From JBDIVL01 sp039794405 (GTDB taxonomy: Bacteria; Planctomycetota; Brocadiia; Brocadiales; Brocadiaceae), in assembly GCA_039794405.1 (NCBI GenBank), contig JBDIVL010000017.1:10083-74082 (forward strand): a stretch of 64,000 nt of DNA, given 5' to 3'. The notes below the pieces were generated by a model that saw nothing but the letters and a program-made list of their open reading frames with translations, did not search any database and was not told the origin of the DNA. Shown piece by piece: positions 44,489 through 52,887 of the stretch (its first letter is position 1; every line of letters starts with the position of its first letter). Made by a program: the position numbers and the translations under genes.

Positions 44489-45778
44489 ATGCGTAATAGA
44501 ACGATTGCTCGTGAAATCGCCCTTCAGGCCCTTTATCAAATCGATTTACGTGGAGACGAGATTATTGGTCAGATCGATGCCTTTTGTAAGGCGGGTGCTG
44601 AAAAGCAGGATATACACAAGTTTGCCATATCACTGGTTAACGGTTGTCGGCTGCACATCAAGGAAATTGATGAAAAGATATCAGTGGTTACAGAGCACTG
44701 GGAACTGCGCCGCATGGCTACCATCGATAAAAATATTCTGCGTTTGGGAGTGTATGAACTTTTGTATAGAGACGATATTCCGCCAAAAGTTTCGATCAAT
44801 GAGGCGATTGAACTCGCTAAAAAATTTAGCACGAAAAACTCAGGAACCTTTGTGAATGGAATTTTAGATAAGATTTATACCCAGTTTGTAAATGGAAGGT
44901 TACACGGCGTCCAGGACACCCGATCCGGTCATGAGGCACCGGAAATTGAGTATGGTAATTCAGACCTGCACATACATACGAATTACTCTGACGGTACCAT
45001 GACGCCCGAAGAGGTTACCGAAGAGGCTATCCGGATTGGTGTTTCATCTATTTCCATTACTGACCATGATACTGTTGAAGGTGTTATGATTGCTTCTCGG
45101 TACGGTCAGGGCAAAAATATTCATATTATTCCCGGCATAGAACTTTCTTCTTACCTCAGTCCTTCAGAGATTCATATCCTTGGTTATTTTATTGATATTC
45201 ATAATGCTTCTCTCCAGGAGGCATTAAAACAATCCTATGAAGACCGGTTAAAACGTATCTATGCTATGGTAGAGAAATTACATAAGCTCCGTGTCGATAT
45301 TGATCCCCAGGAGGTCTTAATGCTCGCAGGAAAAGGTTCCCCCGGGCGTATGCATATGGCCGAGGTGATATGGAAGCGTGGTTATTGCAGTACCATCATA
45401 GAGGCATTCATGAAGTACATAGGTGATAATTCTCCTGCGTATGTTCCTAAAAAAACGCTGAATCCACAGCAGGCTATTGAATTAATCGTGAACGCTCAAG
45501 GAGTTGCAGTCCTGGCCCACCCCGGTCTAACCCAGAAAGATCATATCATTGAAGAACTGGTAAAATACGGCTTGCAAGGAATAGAAGTATATTATCCATC
45601 GCATACTCCACAACTTGTTGAGAAGTATCTGAAGATTGCGAAGAAGTATAACCTGGTTGTAACGGGTGGTTCTGATTTCCATGGAGAAAGAAAGGTGGAT
45701 AATCCCATTGCAAAAGTAACGGTACCAGGCGATCTTGTCAATAAGCTGAAACAAAGATGCCCTTCTAAAGTGGGGTAA
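44489..45778 (+). CDS. nusB: NusB antitermination factor fused to a PHP phosphoesterase domain
   Basis: 429 aa; NusB alone is about 140. Residues 1-133 are NusB (REIALQALYQIDLRG; RLGVYELLYRDDIPPKVSIN, EAIELAKKFS, FVNGILDKI). After a 20-residue linker, residues about 155-429 are a PHP domain of the TrpH/YciV type: DLHIHTNYSDGTM, SITDHDTVEG, IPGIELSS, AVLAHPG and TGGSDFHGE, all metal-binding His/Asp boxes. YciV of Escherichia coli is RNase AM, a 5'-3' exonuclease maturing rRNA 5' ends, while NusB acts in rRNA transcription. The fusion thus joins two steps of rRNA production; that link is my inference. Frame is continuous with no sign of assembly error. Confidence 0.9.
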   Translation: MRNRTIAREIALQALYQIDLRGDEIIGQIDAFCKAGAEKQDIHKFAISLVNGCRLHIKEIDEKISVVTEHWELRRMATIDKNILRLGVYELLYRDDIPPKVSINEAIELAKKFSTKNSGTFVNGILDKIYTQFVNGRLHGVQDTRSGHEAPEIEYGNSDLHIHTNYSDGTMTPEEVTEEAIRIGVSSISITDHDTVEGVMIASRYGQGKNIHIIPGIELSSYLSPSEIHILGYFIDIHNASLQEALKQSYEDRLKRIYAMVEKLHKLRVDIDPQEVLMLAGKGSPGRMHMAEVIWKRGYCSTIIEAFMKYIGDNSPAYVPKKTLNPQQAIELIVNAQGVAVLAHPGLTQKDHIIEELVKYGLQGIEVYYPSHTPQLVEKYLKIAKKYNLVVTGGSDFHGERKVDNPIAKVTVPGDLVNKLKQRCPSKVG

Positions 45779-45901
45779 TTTGTTTTATAATTTATTAATA
45801 AGGTAATTTACCAATACACTACAGATTAAGAAAGGCCATACTGAATATTGGTGTTGTTTGGGAGGCCTATTATAATAGATAAAAGGAGTTAATAATAACT
45901 T

Positions 45902-47236
45902 ATGGAAGAATTTTCAAAAAAAGACAAAAGTGTTTTAGAAAATAATACTGAGATCAGGACTTTGGACTCTTCTGAAAGATCCAAAAAGGATGGGAACAGA
46001 AACCGCCGCAGTTTTTGGTATCGGTTAAAAAATTTCACGGTAGAATCACGGAAAACGGTTATTTGGGAAGGTGATACCATAAAATTAGTTCCAATCCCAC
46101 GAGAACCTGTAACATCCGTGGACGGTGCTGAAAAGCAAAAAATATCTCTCGTCGAAGATCGGGTTGAGAAGATTGTTCTGCCTTCAGAAGAAAGTATCGT
46201 AAGAGAAGTTGATACCGGAGTGTCTGTTTTAGTTCCACCGGAAATAACAATTAAAGAAGATATAGAGAATCTGGTCTCGATTTCTCCGGATACTATTGTT
46301 GAGGAGCAAACGAAAGAACAGACCGTAGTTTCTTCTGAGAAGCTGAAAAAGGGTTTAGAGAAGACTCGTAACCGTTTTTGGTCGCGATTGAAAGGTTTTT
46401 TCTCTTTTAGGAGAGGGATTGATGATTCTGTACTGGAGGAATTGGAAGATATTTTAATTAGTGCAGATGTTGGTGTAAAACCTGTCCAGAAACTTATCCA
46501 TGAAATACGTGAGGCATGGGAGGCTAAAACAGTAACTGAGACCTCGGAAATACATGATTTTATAAAAAACAGGCTGAAAGAATATCTGCGGTCCTGGGAA
46601 ATCGATATTCATTATGCCCCGACTTCCCCCACTATTATTATGGTCGTTGGTGTAAACGGTGTAGGGAAAACCACTGCCATAGCAAAACTATCGAACACGT
46701 TCATTCAGGAGGGAAAAAAGGTTATGGTTGCGGCAAGCGATACATTTAGGGCCGCTGCCGTAGATCAACTGGACATTTGGAGCAAGCGTATTGGCGCTGA
46801 AATTGTCAAACATCAGGCCGGTTCCGACCCTGCAGCAGTTGCTTATGATGCCATAGAGGCCAGTATTGCAAGGGATATCGATGTGTTGATCATAGATACT
46901 GCGGGCCGTCTCCATACGCATGAAAATCTCATGAATGAACTTAGCAAGATCAAACGGGTCGTTTCGAAGAGGATCCCTGGTGCCCCTCACGAGGTGTTAA
47001 TGGTTCTTGATGCAACAACGGGACAAAATGCCATTTCTCAGGCGAAGATGTTTAAGCAGGCAGTAGACGTTACAGGAATATTCCTGGCGAAATTAGATGG
47101 AACGGCAAAAGGTGGTATTGTATTGGGCATGCGCAACGAAATAGATATCCCGGTAAAATTTGTTGGGTTAGGTGAGAAAGCTGACGATATAGAAAAATTT
47201 GATCCTGATGCCTTTGTAGATGCCTTGTTTGAATAA
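45902..47236 (+). CDS. ftsY: Signal recognition particle receptor FtsY
   Basis: 444 aa. Residues 1-150 are a charged, probably membrane-associating A-domain. The NG domain follows: N part at about 160-235 (LEELEDILISADVGVKPVQKL); P-loop GVNGVGKTT at about 250-258; DTFRAAAVDQL, DTAGRLHTHENLMNEL, LDATTGQNA, TKLDGTAKGG-like LAKLDGTAKGG; GLGEKADDIEKFDPDAFV at the end. It docks ribosome-nascent chain complexes to the translocon. AAGGAG precedes ATG 45902. The sdhB-type gene follows after 11 bases. Confidence 0.96.
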   Translation: MEEFSKKDKSVLENNTEIRTLDSSERSKKDGNRNRRSFWYRLKNFTVESRKTVIWEGDTIKLVPIPREPVTSVDGAEKQKISLVEDRVEKIVLPSEESIVREVDTGVSVLVPPEITIKEDIENLVSISPDTIVEEQTKEQTVVSSEKLKKGLEKTRNRFWSRLKGFFSFRRGIDDSVLEELEDILISADVGVKPVQKLIHEIREAWEAKTVTETSEIHDFIKNRLKEYLRSWEIDIHYAPTSPTIIMVVGVNGVGKTTAIAKLSNTFIQEGKKVMVAASDTFRAAAVDQLDIWSKRIGAEIVKHQAGSDPAAVAYDAIEASIARDIDVLIIDTAGRLHTHENLMNELSKIKRVVSKRIPGAPHEVLMVLDATTGQNAISQAKMFKQAVDVTGIFLAKLDGTAKGGIVLGMRNEIDIPVKFVGLGEKADDIEKFDPDAFVDALFE

Positions 47237-47247
47237 TAAGATGCCTT

Positions 47248-47964
47248 ATGACAAAAAGAGACAGAGTTCTTTTTAAAATCTTTCGGTTTAATCCAGACGA
47301 TGATAAAAGGCCGTATTTTCAGAAATTTGAAGTCCCTTTTCTACGAGAGGACTTAACGGTACTTGAGGGCCTTTATTATATCCAGCAGCGCTTGGATAAC
47401 TCCCTTGCCTTTCGGTCTTCTTGCAGGGCTGGAGTTTGTGGTTCCTGCGCAATGCATATCAACGGTAAATACCGGTTAGCCTGTAATACCTTAGTCTCAA
47501 AACTCAAATCAGAAATCGTTACAATTCGACCTCTAGCCCATATGGCCATCCTTAAAGATCTTTGTGTTGATATGAGTCCCTTTTGGGAAAAATATGAATA
47601 TATCAAGCCTTATTTGATTCCCGGCAAATCATTACCAGTAACGGGGGAGAGACTTCAGAGTCCGGAGGAGAGAAGAAAGATAGATGTCTTGATAGATTGC
47701 ATTCTTTGTGCCTGTTGTCATTCCTCGTGTCCTGTTACTGCGTCACAGAAAAAATATCTAGGACCTATGGCCTTTATCAATATAGACCGTTTTTTTTCTG
47801 ATACGAGGGATAATGCAAAGGAAGAGCGCCTGGCGATAGTAAATGATGAGCATGGTGTATGGCGTTGTCATACAATTTTTAACTGTCAGGAGGTATGTCC
47901 AAAAGATTTGGACCCTTCTGGATCTATTGCCCATTTAAAAATGGAAATTGTAAAAAATCTTTAG
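47248..47964 (+). CDS. Succinate dehydrogenase / fumarate reductase iron-sulfur subunit
   Basis: 238 aa. The plant-type [2Fe-2S] site is C59-RAGV-C64-GS-C67 and C79; the [4Fe-4S]/[3Fe-4S] region has C151, C154, C157, C161-P and, later, C213 and C217-P. This is the SdhB/FrdB layout and length. Electrons would pass from a flavoprotein to quinone. No flavoprotein or membrane-anchor gene is adjacent, so the partners are encoded elsewhere, or this subunit serves another complex. It lies between ftsY and a 54-codon gene in one transcript. Confidence 0.9.
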   Translation: MTKRDRVLFKIFRFNPDDDKRPYFQKFEVPFLREDLTVLEGLYYIQQRLDNSLAFRSSCRAGVCGSCAMHINGKYRLACNTLVSKLKSEIVTIRPLAHMAILKDLCVDMSPFWEKYEYIKPYLIPGKSLPVTGERLQSPEERRKIDVLIDCILCACCHSSCPVTASQKKYLGPMAFINIDRFFSDTRDNAKEERLAIVNDEHGVWRCHTIFNCQEVCPKDLDPSGSIAHLKMEIVKNL

Positions 47965-47993
47965 AATGTTTATTTTTGAGGGAGGGGAGAGAA

Positions 47994-48158
47994 ATGGAAA
48001 AAGACAAAAAAATTGTTGTCGTTGCAAGAACTGAGGGTGTTGAGATCGTGGTAGAGGGTGAGAATGACGATTATGAATTAATGCTCTCGAAACCTCAGGC
48101 TATGGAGCTTGCTATGAATATCTTGAATACTTTATATAAAATGGGTATAAAGATGTAG
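47994..48158 (+). CDS. Conserved-looking small protein, 54 aa
   Basis: ATG 47994 is preceded by GGAGGGGAGAG, an excellent ribosome-binding site. The protein has a two-strand beta start (KIVVVARTEGVEIVVEG), an acidic turn (ENDDYELMLS) and a helix (PQAMELAMNILNTLYKMG). It has 29 bases to the preceding gene and nine to the following one, so it is part of the operon. No family is recognised. Confidence 0.7.
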   Translation: MEKDKKIVVVARTEGVEIVVEGENDDYELMLSKPQAMELAMNILNTLYKMGIKM

Positions 48159-48167
48159 GCAAATGAG

Positions 48168-48770
48168 ATGGAGAACAATAATTCCATAAAACGTGTTTGC
48201 GTTTTTTGTGGTTCCAGCCTTGGTGCACGTCCCAACTATACAGACGTTGCTCAGCAATTAGGAAAAGCTATTGTATCACGTGGAATGGAACTTGTGTATG
48301 GTGGCGGAAGTATTGGTTTGATGGGGGTTATTGCAAATGCCGTCTTAAAAGAAAATGGAAAAGTATTTGGTGTTATCCCCAAAGCGCTCTCTTCCAGGGA
48401 ATTTGCCCATCCCGGCCTGACAAAACTTCACTTTGTAACAAGTATGCATGAACGAAAGGCTATGATGGCTGAGCTAGCTGATGCCTTTATTGCAATGCCG
48501 GGCGGTTTTGGCACTTTTGAAGAATTTTTTGAAATTCTTACCTGGGCACAACTTGGACTGCATACAAAGCCGATTGGTTTACTGAATGTAGAGGGTTATT
48601 TTGATTTATTACTGACATTTATTAACCATGTTTTGCAGGAACGCTTTATACAAAAAAAACATTATCGGATGATTATAACATCTGACAACCCTGAAAAACT
48701 ATTATCCGATCTCATTTATTACAAACCATCACCACATCTTCCTCAGTGGATTGATTTAAGAGAGACATAA
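48168..48770 (+). CDS. LOG-family (TIGR00730) nucleoside 5'-monophosphate phosphoribohydrolase
   Basis: 200 aa. VCVFCGSSLGARPNY at the start, GMELVYGGGSIGLMG, and the signature MPGGFGTFEEFFE (PGGxGTxxE) with upstream MHERKAMM define the family. Members split N6-modified AMP or AMP to free base and ribose 5-phosphate; in bacteria the role is usually nucleotide salvage. Last gene of the ftsY run. Its 3' end overlaps the tail of the opposing integrase fragment by 59 bases. Confidence 0.9.
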   Translation: MENNNSIKRVCVFCGSSLGARPNYTDVAQQLGKAIVSRGMELVYGGGSIGLMGVIANAVLKENGKVFGVIPKALSSREFAHPGLTKLHFVTSMHERKAMMAELADAFIAMPGGFGTFEEFFEILTWAQLGLHTKPIGLLNVEGYFDLLLTFINHVLQERFIQKKHYRMIITSDNPEKLLSDLIYYKPSPHLPQWIDLRET

Positions 48771-49260
48771 CATTCGGTTTACGTGAAACGGAATCATGAT
48801 ACTTACTGCTAACGTTCGTTATTAATACGGCGCTGGAATGTCTTAGCTGGTGGAAGCCAAAGTTCATAATTCCTAACTCTTTAAATAAACGTTTAAAATG
48901 GTTGCGGTATTTTACCTGTACATCACGGGTTATCTCTCCTGCATGAAAAAGAGAAGTCCCTGTAATGTATTCTCTCTTGTATCTTGATAAAACATCAACT
49001 AAAAGGTCTGTCAGGGGAATAACCACTTTACGGCCTGTTTCTGAAGCACTATATGTCATAAGGGCATTTCTCAAGTCAATATCATCCCACCTTAACGATA
49101 GGATGTCTTTCAGCTTCATACCCGTGAAGAGGCTTATCAAAACAATGACCCTGTTTTTACCCTGAAGCCCTTCTAAAAGCAATTTCACTTCTGTGTTTGT
49201 TAACATTCTCCTGCTTGTGGTCTCTTCTGTTTTTCGGAGCTCTGTGCCCAAATTAATCAC
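48712..49260 (-). CDS. Tyrosine recombinase, C-terminally truncated
   Basis: 182 aa from a GTG start at 49260. Catalytic-domain pieces are present: LLISLFTGMKLKDILSLRWDDIDL (the usual Arg of box I is replaced by Lys in GMKLKDI) and FHQLRHSSAVLITN (H-x-x-R). The last part (SSKYHDSVSRKPNVMSLL) does not contain the expected GH-box or the nucleophilic tyrosine region, so the enzyme is probably inactive. The 3' end runs into the LOG gene, as if later sequence was lost. It overlaps a 41-aa gene by four bases. Confidence 0.7.
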   Translation of the reverse strand: MINLGTELRKTEETTSRRMLTNTEVKLLLEGLQGKNRVIVLISLFTGMKLKDILSLRWDDIDLRNALMTYSASETGRKVVIPLTDLLVDVLSRYKREYITGTSLFHAGEITRDVQVKYRNHFKRLFKELGIMNFGFHQLRHSSAVLITNVSSKYHDSVSRKPNVMSLLNQSTEEDVVMVCNK

Positions 49261-49382
49261 ACTCCTTTCTTATAGAACGGATAAGGGGCAAAGGTAGCAC
49301 GCTTGTGGGAGGTGCGCACTACCTGCCTCTTTAGCCATTTCAGGCTGTGTTTCAGTTTTTTGTATTCTTTCTGTATTTCCAT
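49257..49382 (-). CDS. Small basic protein coupled to the integrase fragment
   Basis: 41 aa from ATG 49382: MEIQKEYKKLKHSLKWLKRQ followed by VVRTSHKRA and YPFYKKGV. Its TGA overlaps the GTG of the recombinase by four bases, a coupling arrangement that supports translation. It is strongly basic and could be a DNA-binding partner or the relic of the integrase N-terminal arm. No family known. Confidence 0.45.
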   Translation of the reverse strand: MEIQKEYKKLKHSLKWLKRQVVRTSHKRATFAPYPFYKKGV

Positions 49383-49455
49383 GTTCGATATTGTTATAAG
49401 TCACATATTTTTGAGTTTGCAACAATAAGATTAAAAAAATTTTCATGAGTCAATG

Positions 49456-49753
49456 TTAAGAGCTTTGACTATGCTGTGGGGGGTAGAGTCGAGGTACTTC
49501 GATAACCGTATGATATTTTGCAAATCGATGGGAATTGTCAATAACCGTCAGAGGTGGTTCCTGCCAGGCGATATTTCTGTAACTTGATCGTAGAGGAATT
49601 TTTATTTTGTGCAAGTGAGTTTGCTGGCGTGTGTTGCTATAAGTTGTTCAACCATAGAATGATATACTTGCCTGGCCTCTGCTTCTGCTTGTTCCAAAAC
49701 TTTGTTTGGGAACACTAGGTGCGAAGAAACTCTGTTTCTCGTAAATTGTTGTT
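49456..49753 (-). pseudogene. Remnant of an unidentified gene with an in-frame stop
   Basis: On the reverse strand a continuous protein-like frame reads RNRVSSHLVFPNKVLEQAEA, EARQVYHSMVEQLIATH, then a TAA at 49602, and goes on in the same frame as IPLRSSYRNIAWQEPPLTVI ... FAKYHTVIEVPRLYPPQ. No start codon precedes it. It looks like the 3' half of a broken gene; I do not recognise the family. Confidence 0.35.
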
Positions 49754-50210
49754 ATGAAATACGGAATGAACAGTCTGCTGAAGGTGATAAGTTCATGTGT
49801 AGGAATCTCAAAATGCCACCAAGCCACTAAGGCCCAAAGAAAAACTTCGTGTTTTTGGTGTCTTCATGGCGGAAAAAGCCGGGTAGGGCAGGCACTGCCT
49901 GCCAAAATCAGACCCCATCCACGGACCATTCAATTTTTGGTAAGCAATGCCTACCCTACTTGGTTAAAATTTACACAAAAACATGGAGGTCGCAGGAGAA
50001 TAATGAAAAATTCTGTGACTTTTGCGGCTTTGCGCGATGAAATAAAATTTATTGAAATGCTCGAAAATCTCAAAGTCGGATTAGGCCTTTGGTGGCTTTT
50101 TATGAATTTGAGTAGGAGTTAAAGATTTTCAACCCTACGTTTGAAATTCCTATACGTAAATGTAGGATGGGTCAAGCGAAGCAGACCCATCAACTATTAA
50201 CGGTTGTTTT
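49754..50210. repeat. Non-coding block of dispersed repeats
   Basis: Contains CCACCAAGCCACTAAGG-type text followed by AACTTCGTGTTTTTGGTG, a GGGCAGGCACTGCCTGCC palindrome (about 49887) and, at 50162-50194, ATGGGTC / GACCCAT arms around AAGCGAAGCA. These are typical dispersed intergenic repeats. A 122-codon open frame across them is an accident of repeat sequence. Confidence 0.55.
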
Positions 50211-51032
50211 TCATTGTGGTTTTGCATTTTCTGCGGATAAGGTATTCTTTACCTTATTCCAGACAGCATCCAACTCATCTAAGGTACATTTCTCAATATC
50301 CTTTCCCATAGAAGCGAGTTCCATCTCAACCCTTTTAAAACGATTGACAAACTTATAGATAGTTTTATGGAGGACATTTTCCGTTTCAAGTTTCAAAAAA
50401 CGGGAGAGATTGACGATTGAAAATAAGAGATCACCGATCTCTTCTTCGATATTTTCAGGCTTGTTCTCCTGAATTGCCTCCTTCACTTCCGCCAGTTCCT
50501 CATCTACCTTGGCAATTACATCCTTAATATTTGTCCAGTCAAAACCTACCTTGGCTACCTTTTTTTGCAATTTTTGGGCCTTTTGGAGGGCGGGGAGATA
50601 TTTGGGCAGGCCATCTACTATAAACTTCCTCTCTTCGTTTCCCTTTTCCTCTTTTTTGATCTGTTCCCATTGGCGAATTACCTCTTCCGGGGTGGCTGCC
50701 GTGGCGTCTCCAAAGACGTGGGGGTGGCGGCGTGTCATTTTATCAAGGCAAAGCGCAATTACATCTCCTATGTCAAATTCATTTTTTTCCTTCGCAATCT
50801 GGCAGTGAAAGATGATGTGGAAGAAGAGGTCTGCTAGTTCTTCTTTCAGTTTGTGCGGTTCTCCGGAATCTATTGCATCAATTACCTCATAGGTTTCCTC
50901 TACTAGATGTGGCTTTAAGGATGCATGATTTTGTTCTTTATCCCAGGGGCACCCATCCTTTCCGCGCAATTTTTGCATTAATTCAATAAGATCGTTCAAT
51001 AATGAAGTAAATTTTGCCTCGGATGTGCTCAT
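50211..51032 (-). CDS. mazG: Nucleoside triphosphate pyrophosphohydrolase MazG
   Basis: 273 aa from ATG 51032 (MSTSEAKFTSLL). A longer frame to 51134 adds 34 residues that look non-coding. Two MazG domains: the first with KDGCPWDKEQ, HLVEETYEVIDAID and EELADLFFHIIFH, the second with EELAEVKEAI and EEIGDLLFSIVNL; the EExxE and ExxD metal ligands are visible in both. It hydrolyses (d)NTPs to monophosphates, limiting mutagenic or stress nucleotides. Confidence 0.95.
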   Translation of the reverse strand: MSTSEAKFTSLLNDLIELMQKLRGKDGCPWDKEQNHASLKPHLVEETYEVIDAIDSGEPHKLKEELADLFFHIIFHCQIAKEKNEFDIGDVIALCLDKMTRRHPHVFGDATAATPEEVIRQWEQIKKEEKGNEERKFIVDGLPKYLPALQKAQKLQKKVAKVGFDWTNIKDVIAKVDEELAEVKEAIQENKPENIEEEIGDLLFSIVNLSRFLKLETENVLHKTIYKFVNRFKRVEMELASMGKDIEKCTLDELDAVWNKVKNTLSAENAKPQ

Positions 51033-51079
51033 TGATAATGTAAACGGTTTAAAATTTATTTGATTATGAGTTGAAGGAC

Positions 51080-51166
51080 TGAGGAATTGAAAAGTTGAAG
51101 AGTCAAGGTGTTTATTTGAGTTCCCAATTCTCAAACTCTGAAACTCTTTAATTTTTCAATTCCTCA
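51080..51166. repeat. Inverted repeat upstream of mazG
   Basis: TGAGGAATTGAAAA (51080-51093) and its exact reverse complement (51153-51166) frame a 59-base middle. The block resembles dispersed AATTGAAAA/TTTTCAATT repeats. It lies just upstream of mazG on the opposite strand, where the mazG promoter should be. Confidence 0.5.
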
Positions 51167-51456
51167 AATCTTCTTTCCTTTCATTTTGTACCCTTTAATC
51201 GTCAGATACAATGGTATATAAAGAATTCTAGCAATTATTTTTATTGAAGTCAACCGAAGGATGATGAACAATCGTCTATTTCTTAAATAATCATGTTTAC
51301 CTTGTCTGGTCTCGTTACGCTCACGTATGGCTAACGCTCTGCATAGCAAGCTATTATCCTGACTTAAAATAGTATTGAAATAATTTTTTATATAACCTAT
51401 ACTTCGCTACATAGAGAGAACGAACAGAAACATTCAAACAATTATTAATTGTCCCT

Positions 51457-51591
51457 ATGACAACAAAATCCCACAGCTACCTAACCAGGGTAAAAGTAAC
51501 TTTTGAGAAGAAAAACAGGCTGGATGGTTTTGCTCGGATAAGGACTGTAGACTGCAGGAGGCTGGTCAAAATATTAGGTCGTGTGACTTGA
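51457..51591 (+). pseudogene. C-terminal fragment of a MazF/PemK-family toxin
   Basis: A 44-codon frame starts at ATG 51457. Its end, ARIRTVDCRRLVKILGRV, matches the conserved C-terminal motif of MazF/PemK endoribonucleases (QIRTVDxxRLxKxLG). The N-terminal two thirds, with the catalytic arginine, are missing, and no antitoxin gene precedes it. It is a relic of a toxin-antitoxin module. Confidence 0.65.
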
Positions 51592-51661
51592 CGATACCAT
51601 CATAAGTATCAAAGCAATAATTAAAGAAATGTTAGTAGATTGATTGAAAGAGGATAAATAA

Positions 51662-52639
51662 ATGAGTTTATCGTTAATCGAAGAACTCCCAAAGATTGTT
51701 GCTGAAGGGAAGAAAGAAGTAGAAAGGATACTGGAAAGGATTTCTTCTCCTCATAAGTTGACGTTGCAGACAAATGAATTTGTACTGCCGTGTAAGGACA
51801 AATCGGGTCTTTTCAAGGGGCAAATCCCGGATTTCAAGTTTAAGGCTAAGAAATACCTAGGTGAACAACAACTTGGGTTCGCGAGGATATCTGATAGTGG
51901 CCAGCAAAAACTATATTCAGAAATTGGTGGTGAATGGGTAAACCGTTTGTGTTACGGCGATAATCTCCTTGTGATGCAGGCGTTACTTGCAGGTGATCCG
52001 GTGACAGGTTTGCCATCCATGTACGGGAAGATTGATTTGATCTATATTGATCCGCCCTTTGACAGCAAGGCCGATTATCGTACAAAGGTTATCTTGCTGG
52101 GTGCAACATTAGAACAAAGACCCACTGTTGTTGAACAGGCAGCCTATTCAGATACCTGTATCGGTAAACCAGCCATCATGATCACCCGCAAACGCCTTAT
52201 TGATCAGGAGGCAAGGCCGTTTCTTTATCAGTCCATTGGCGATTATCAAAAAGAGGCCTTTACGTCAAGCAGGTTATTCCGCCGTGTTGGTGATCTTGCT
52301 CATATGGATGAATTGACTGTTACCTTGGATAACTACGTCCTGCTTTCGCCAGATGCCCTGCCGCTCGACGAGGTAAACAAAAAGAGGTTGCAGGAGGTCA
52401 TAGAAAAAGACCCTCGTGCATTAATTGAATACTGGTCTGTTGACCCTGATTATGACGGCGAGACGTTCAGGAGTAAATGGCAGGATTATAGGGATAATAC
52501 ATCAAACGACTCAGACCCACACCACGTAGTCCTTGAAGCGAAATTGAAAGTACGCAAGGTCAACCATAAGAGGAAAATATGCGTAAAAGCGATTGATGTG
52601 TTTGGGTTTGAGAGCGTGGTAGTGAAAGAGATAGAATAA
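51662..52639 (+). pseudogene. Type III restriction-modification methyltransferase (mod) with a large in-frame deletion
   Basis: 325 aa from ATG 51662; functional relatives are about two to three times longer. The N-terminus, through RLCYGDNLLVMQALLAGDP and the catalytic IDLIYIDPPFDSKADY box, is that of a group beta adenine methylase. After QAAYSDT the text jumps to CIGKPAIMITRKRL and then to a C-terminal part with PHHVVLEAKLKVRKVNHKR. The segment holding the AdoMet motif FxGxG and most of the target-recognition domain is gone. The frame survives, so a protein may still be made, but methylation is unlikely. Part of a decayed R-M locus with the res remnant at 53620. Confidence 0.8.
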
Positions 52640-52705
52640 TAATATGAAACATCCATAACTTTTAGTTATAAAGGAGCACGAAATCTCGCTGCTGCCCCTT
52701 AGTCT

Positions 52706-52785
52706 GTCATTCCGAACGAAGTGAGGAATCTATACGTTGTGCAACTTTAATATTTGAAAGATTTCTCGCTCCGCTCGAAATGACA
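52706..52785. repeat. REP copies behind the mod remnant
   Basis: Two dispersed-repeat copies: GTCATTCCGAACGAAGTGAG... (52706-52731) and GATTTCTCGCTCCGCTCGAA... (52760-52785). The second is the inverse of the copy at 52888 apart from a three-base insertion. Confidence 0.6.
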
Positions 52786-52887
52786 TACTTTTTTATAGAT
52801 GACAGTTTAGACAGTTTCTGTTCAGATACTATTTATAGTCAATGGTTAAAAAAGTTATCATTTTATTAGTGTGAAATCTCAGCACGG

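Noticed and set aside
49754..50122. A 122-codon open frame on the + strand
   Set aside because: It runs across dispersed repeat sequence and palindromes, with a composition unlike a protein and no motif.
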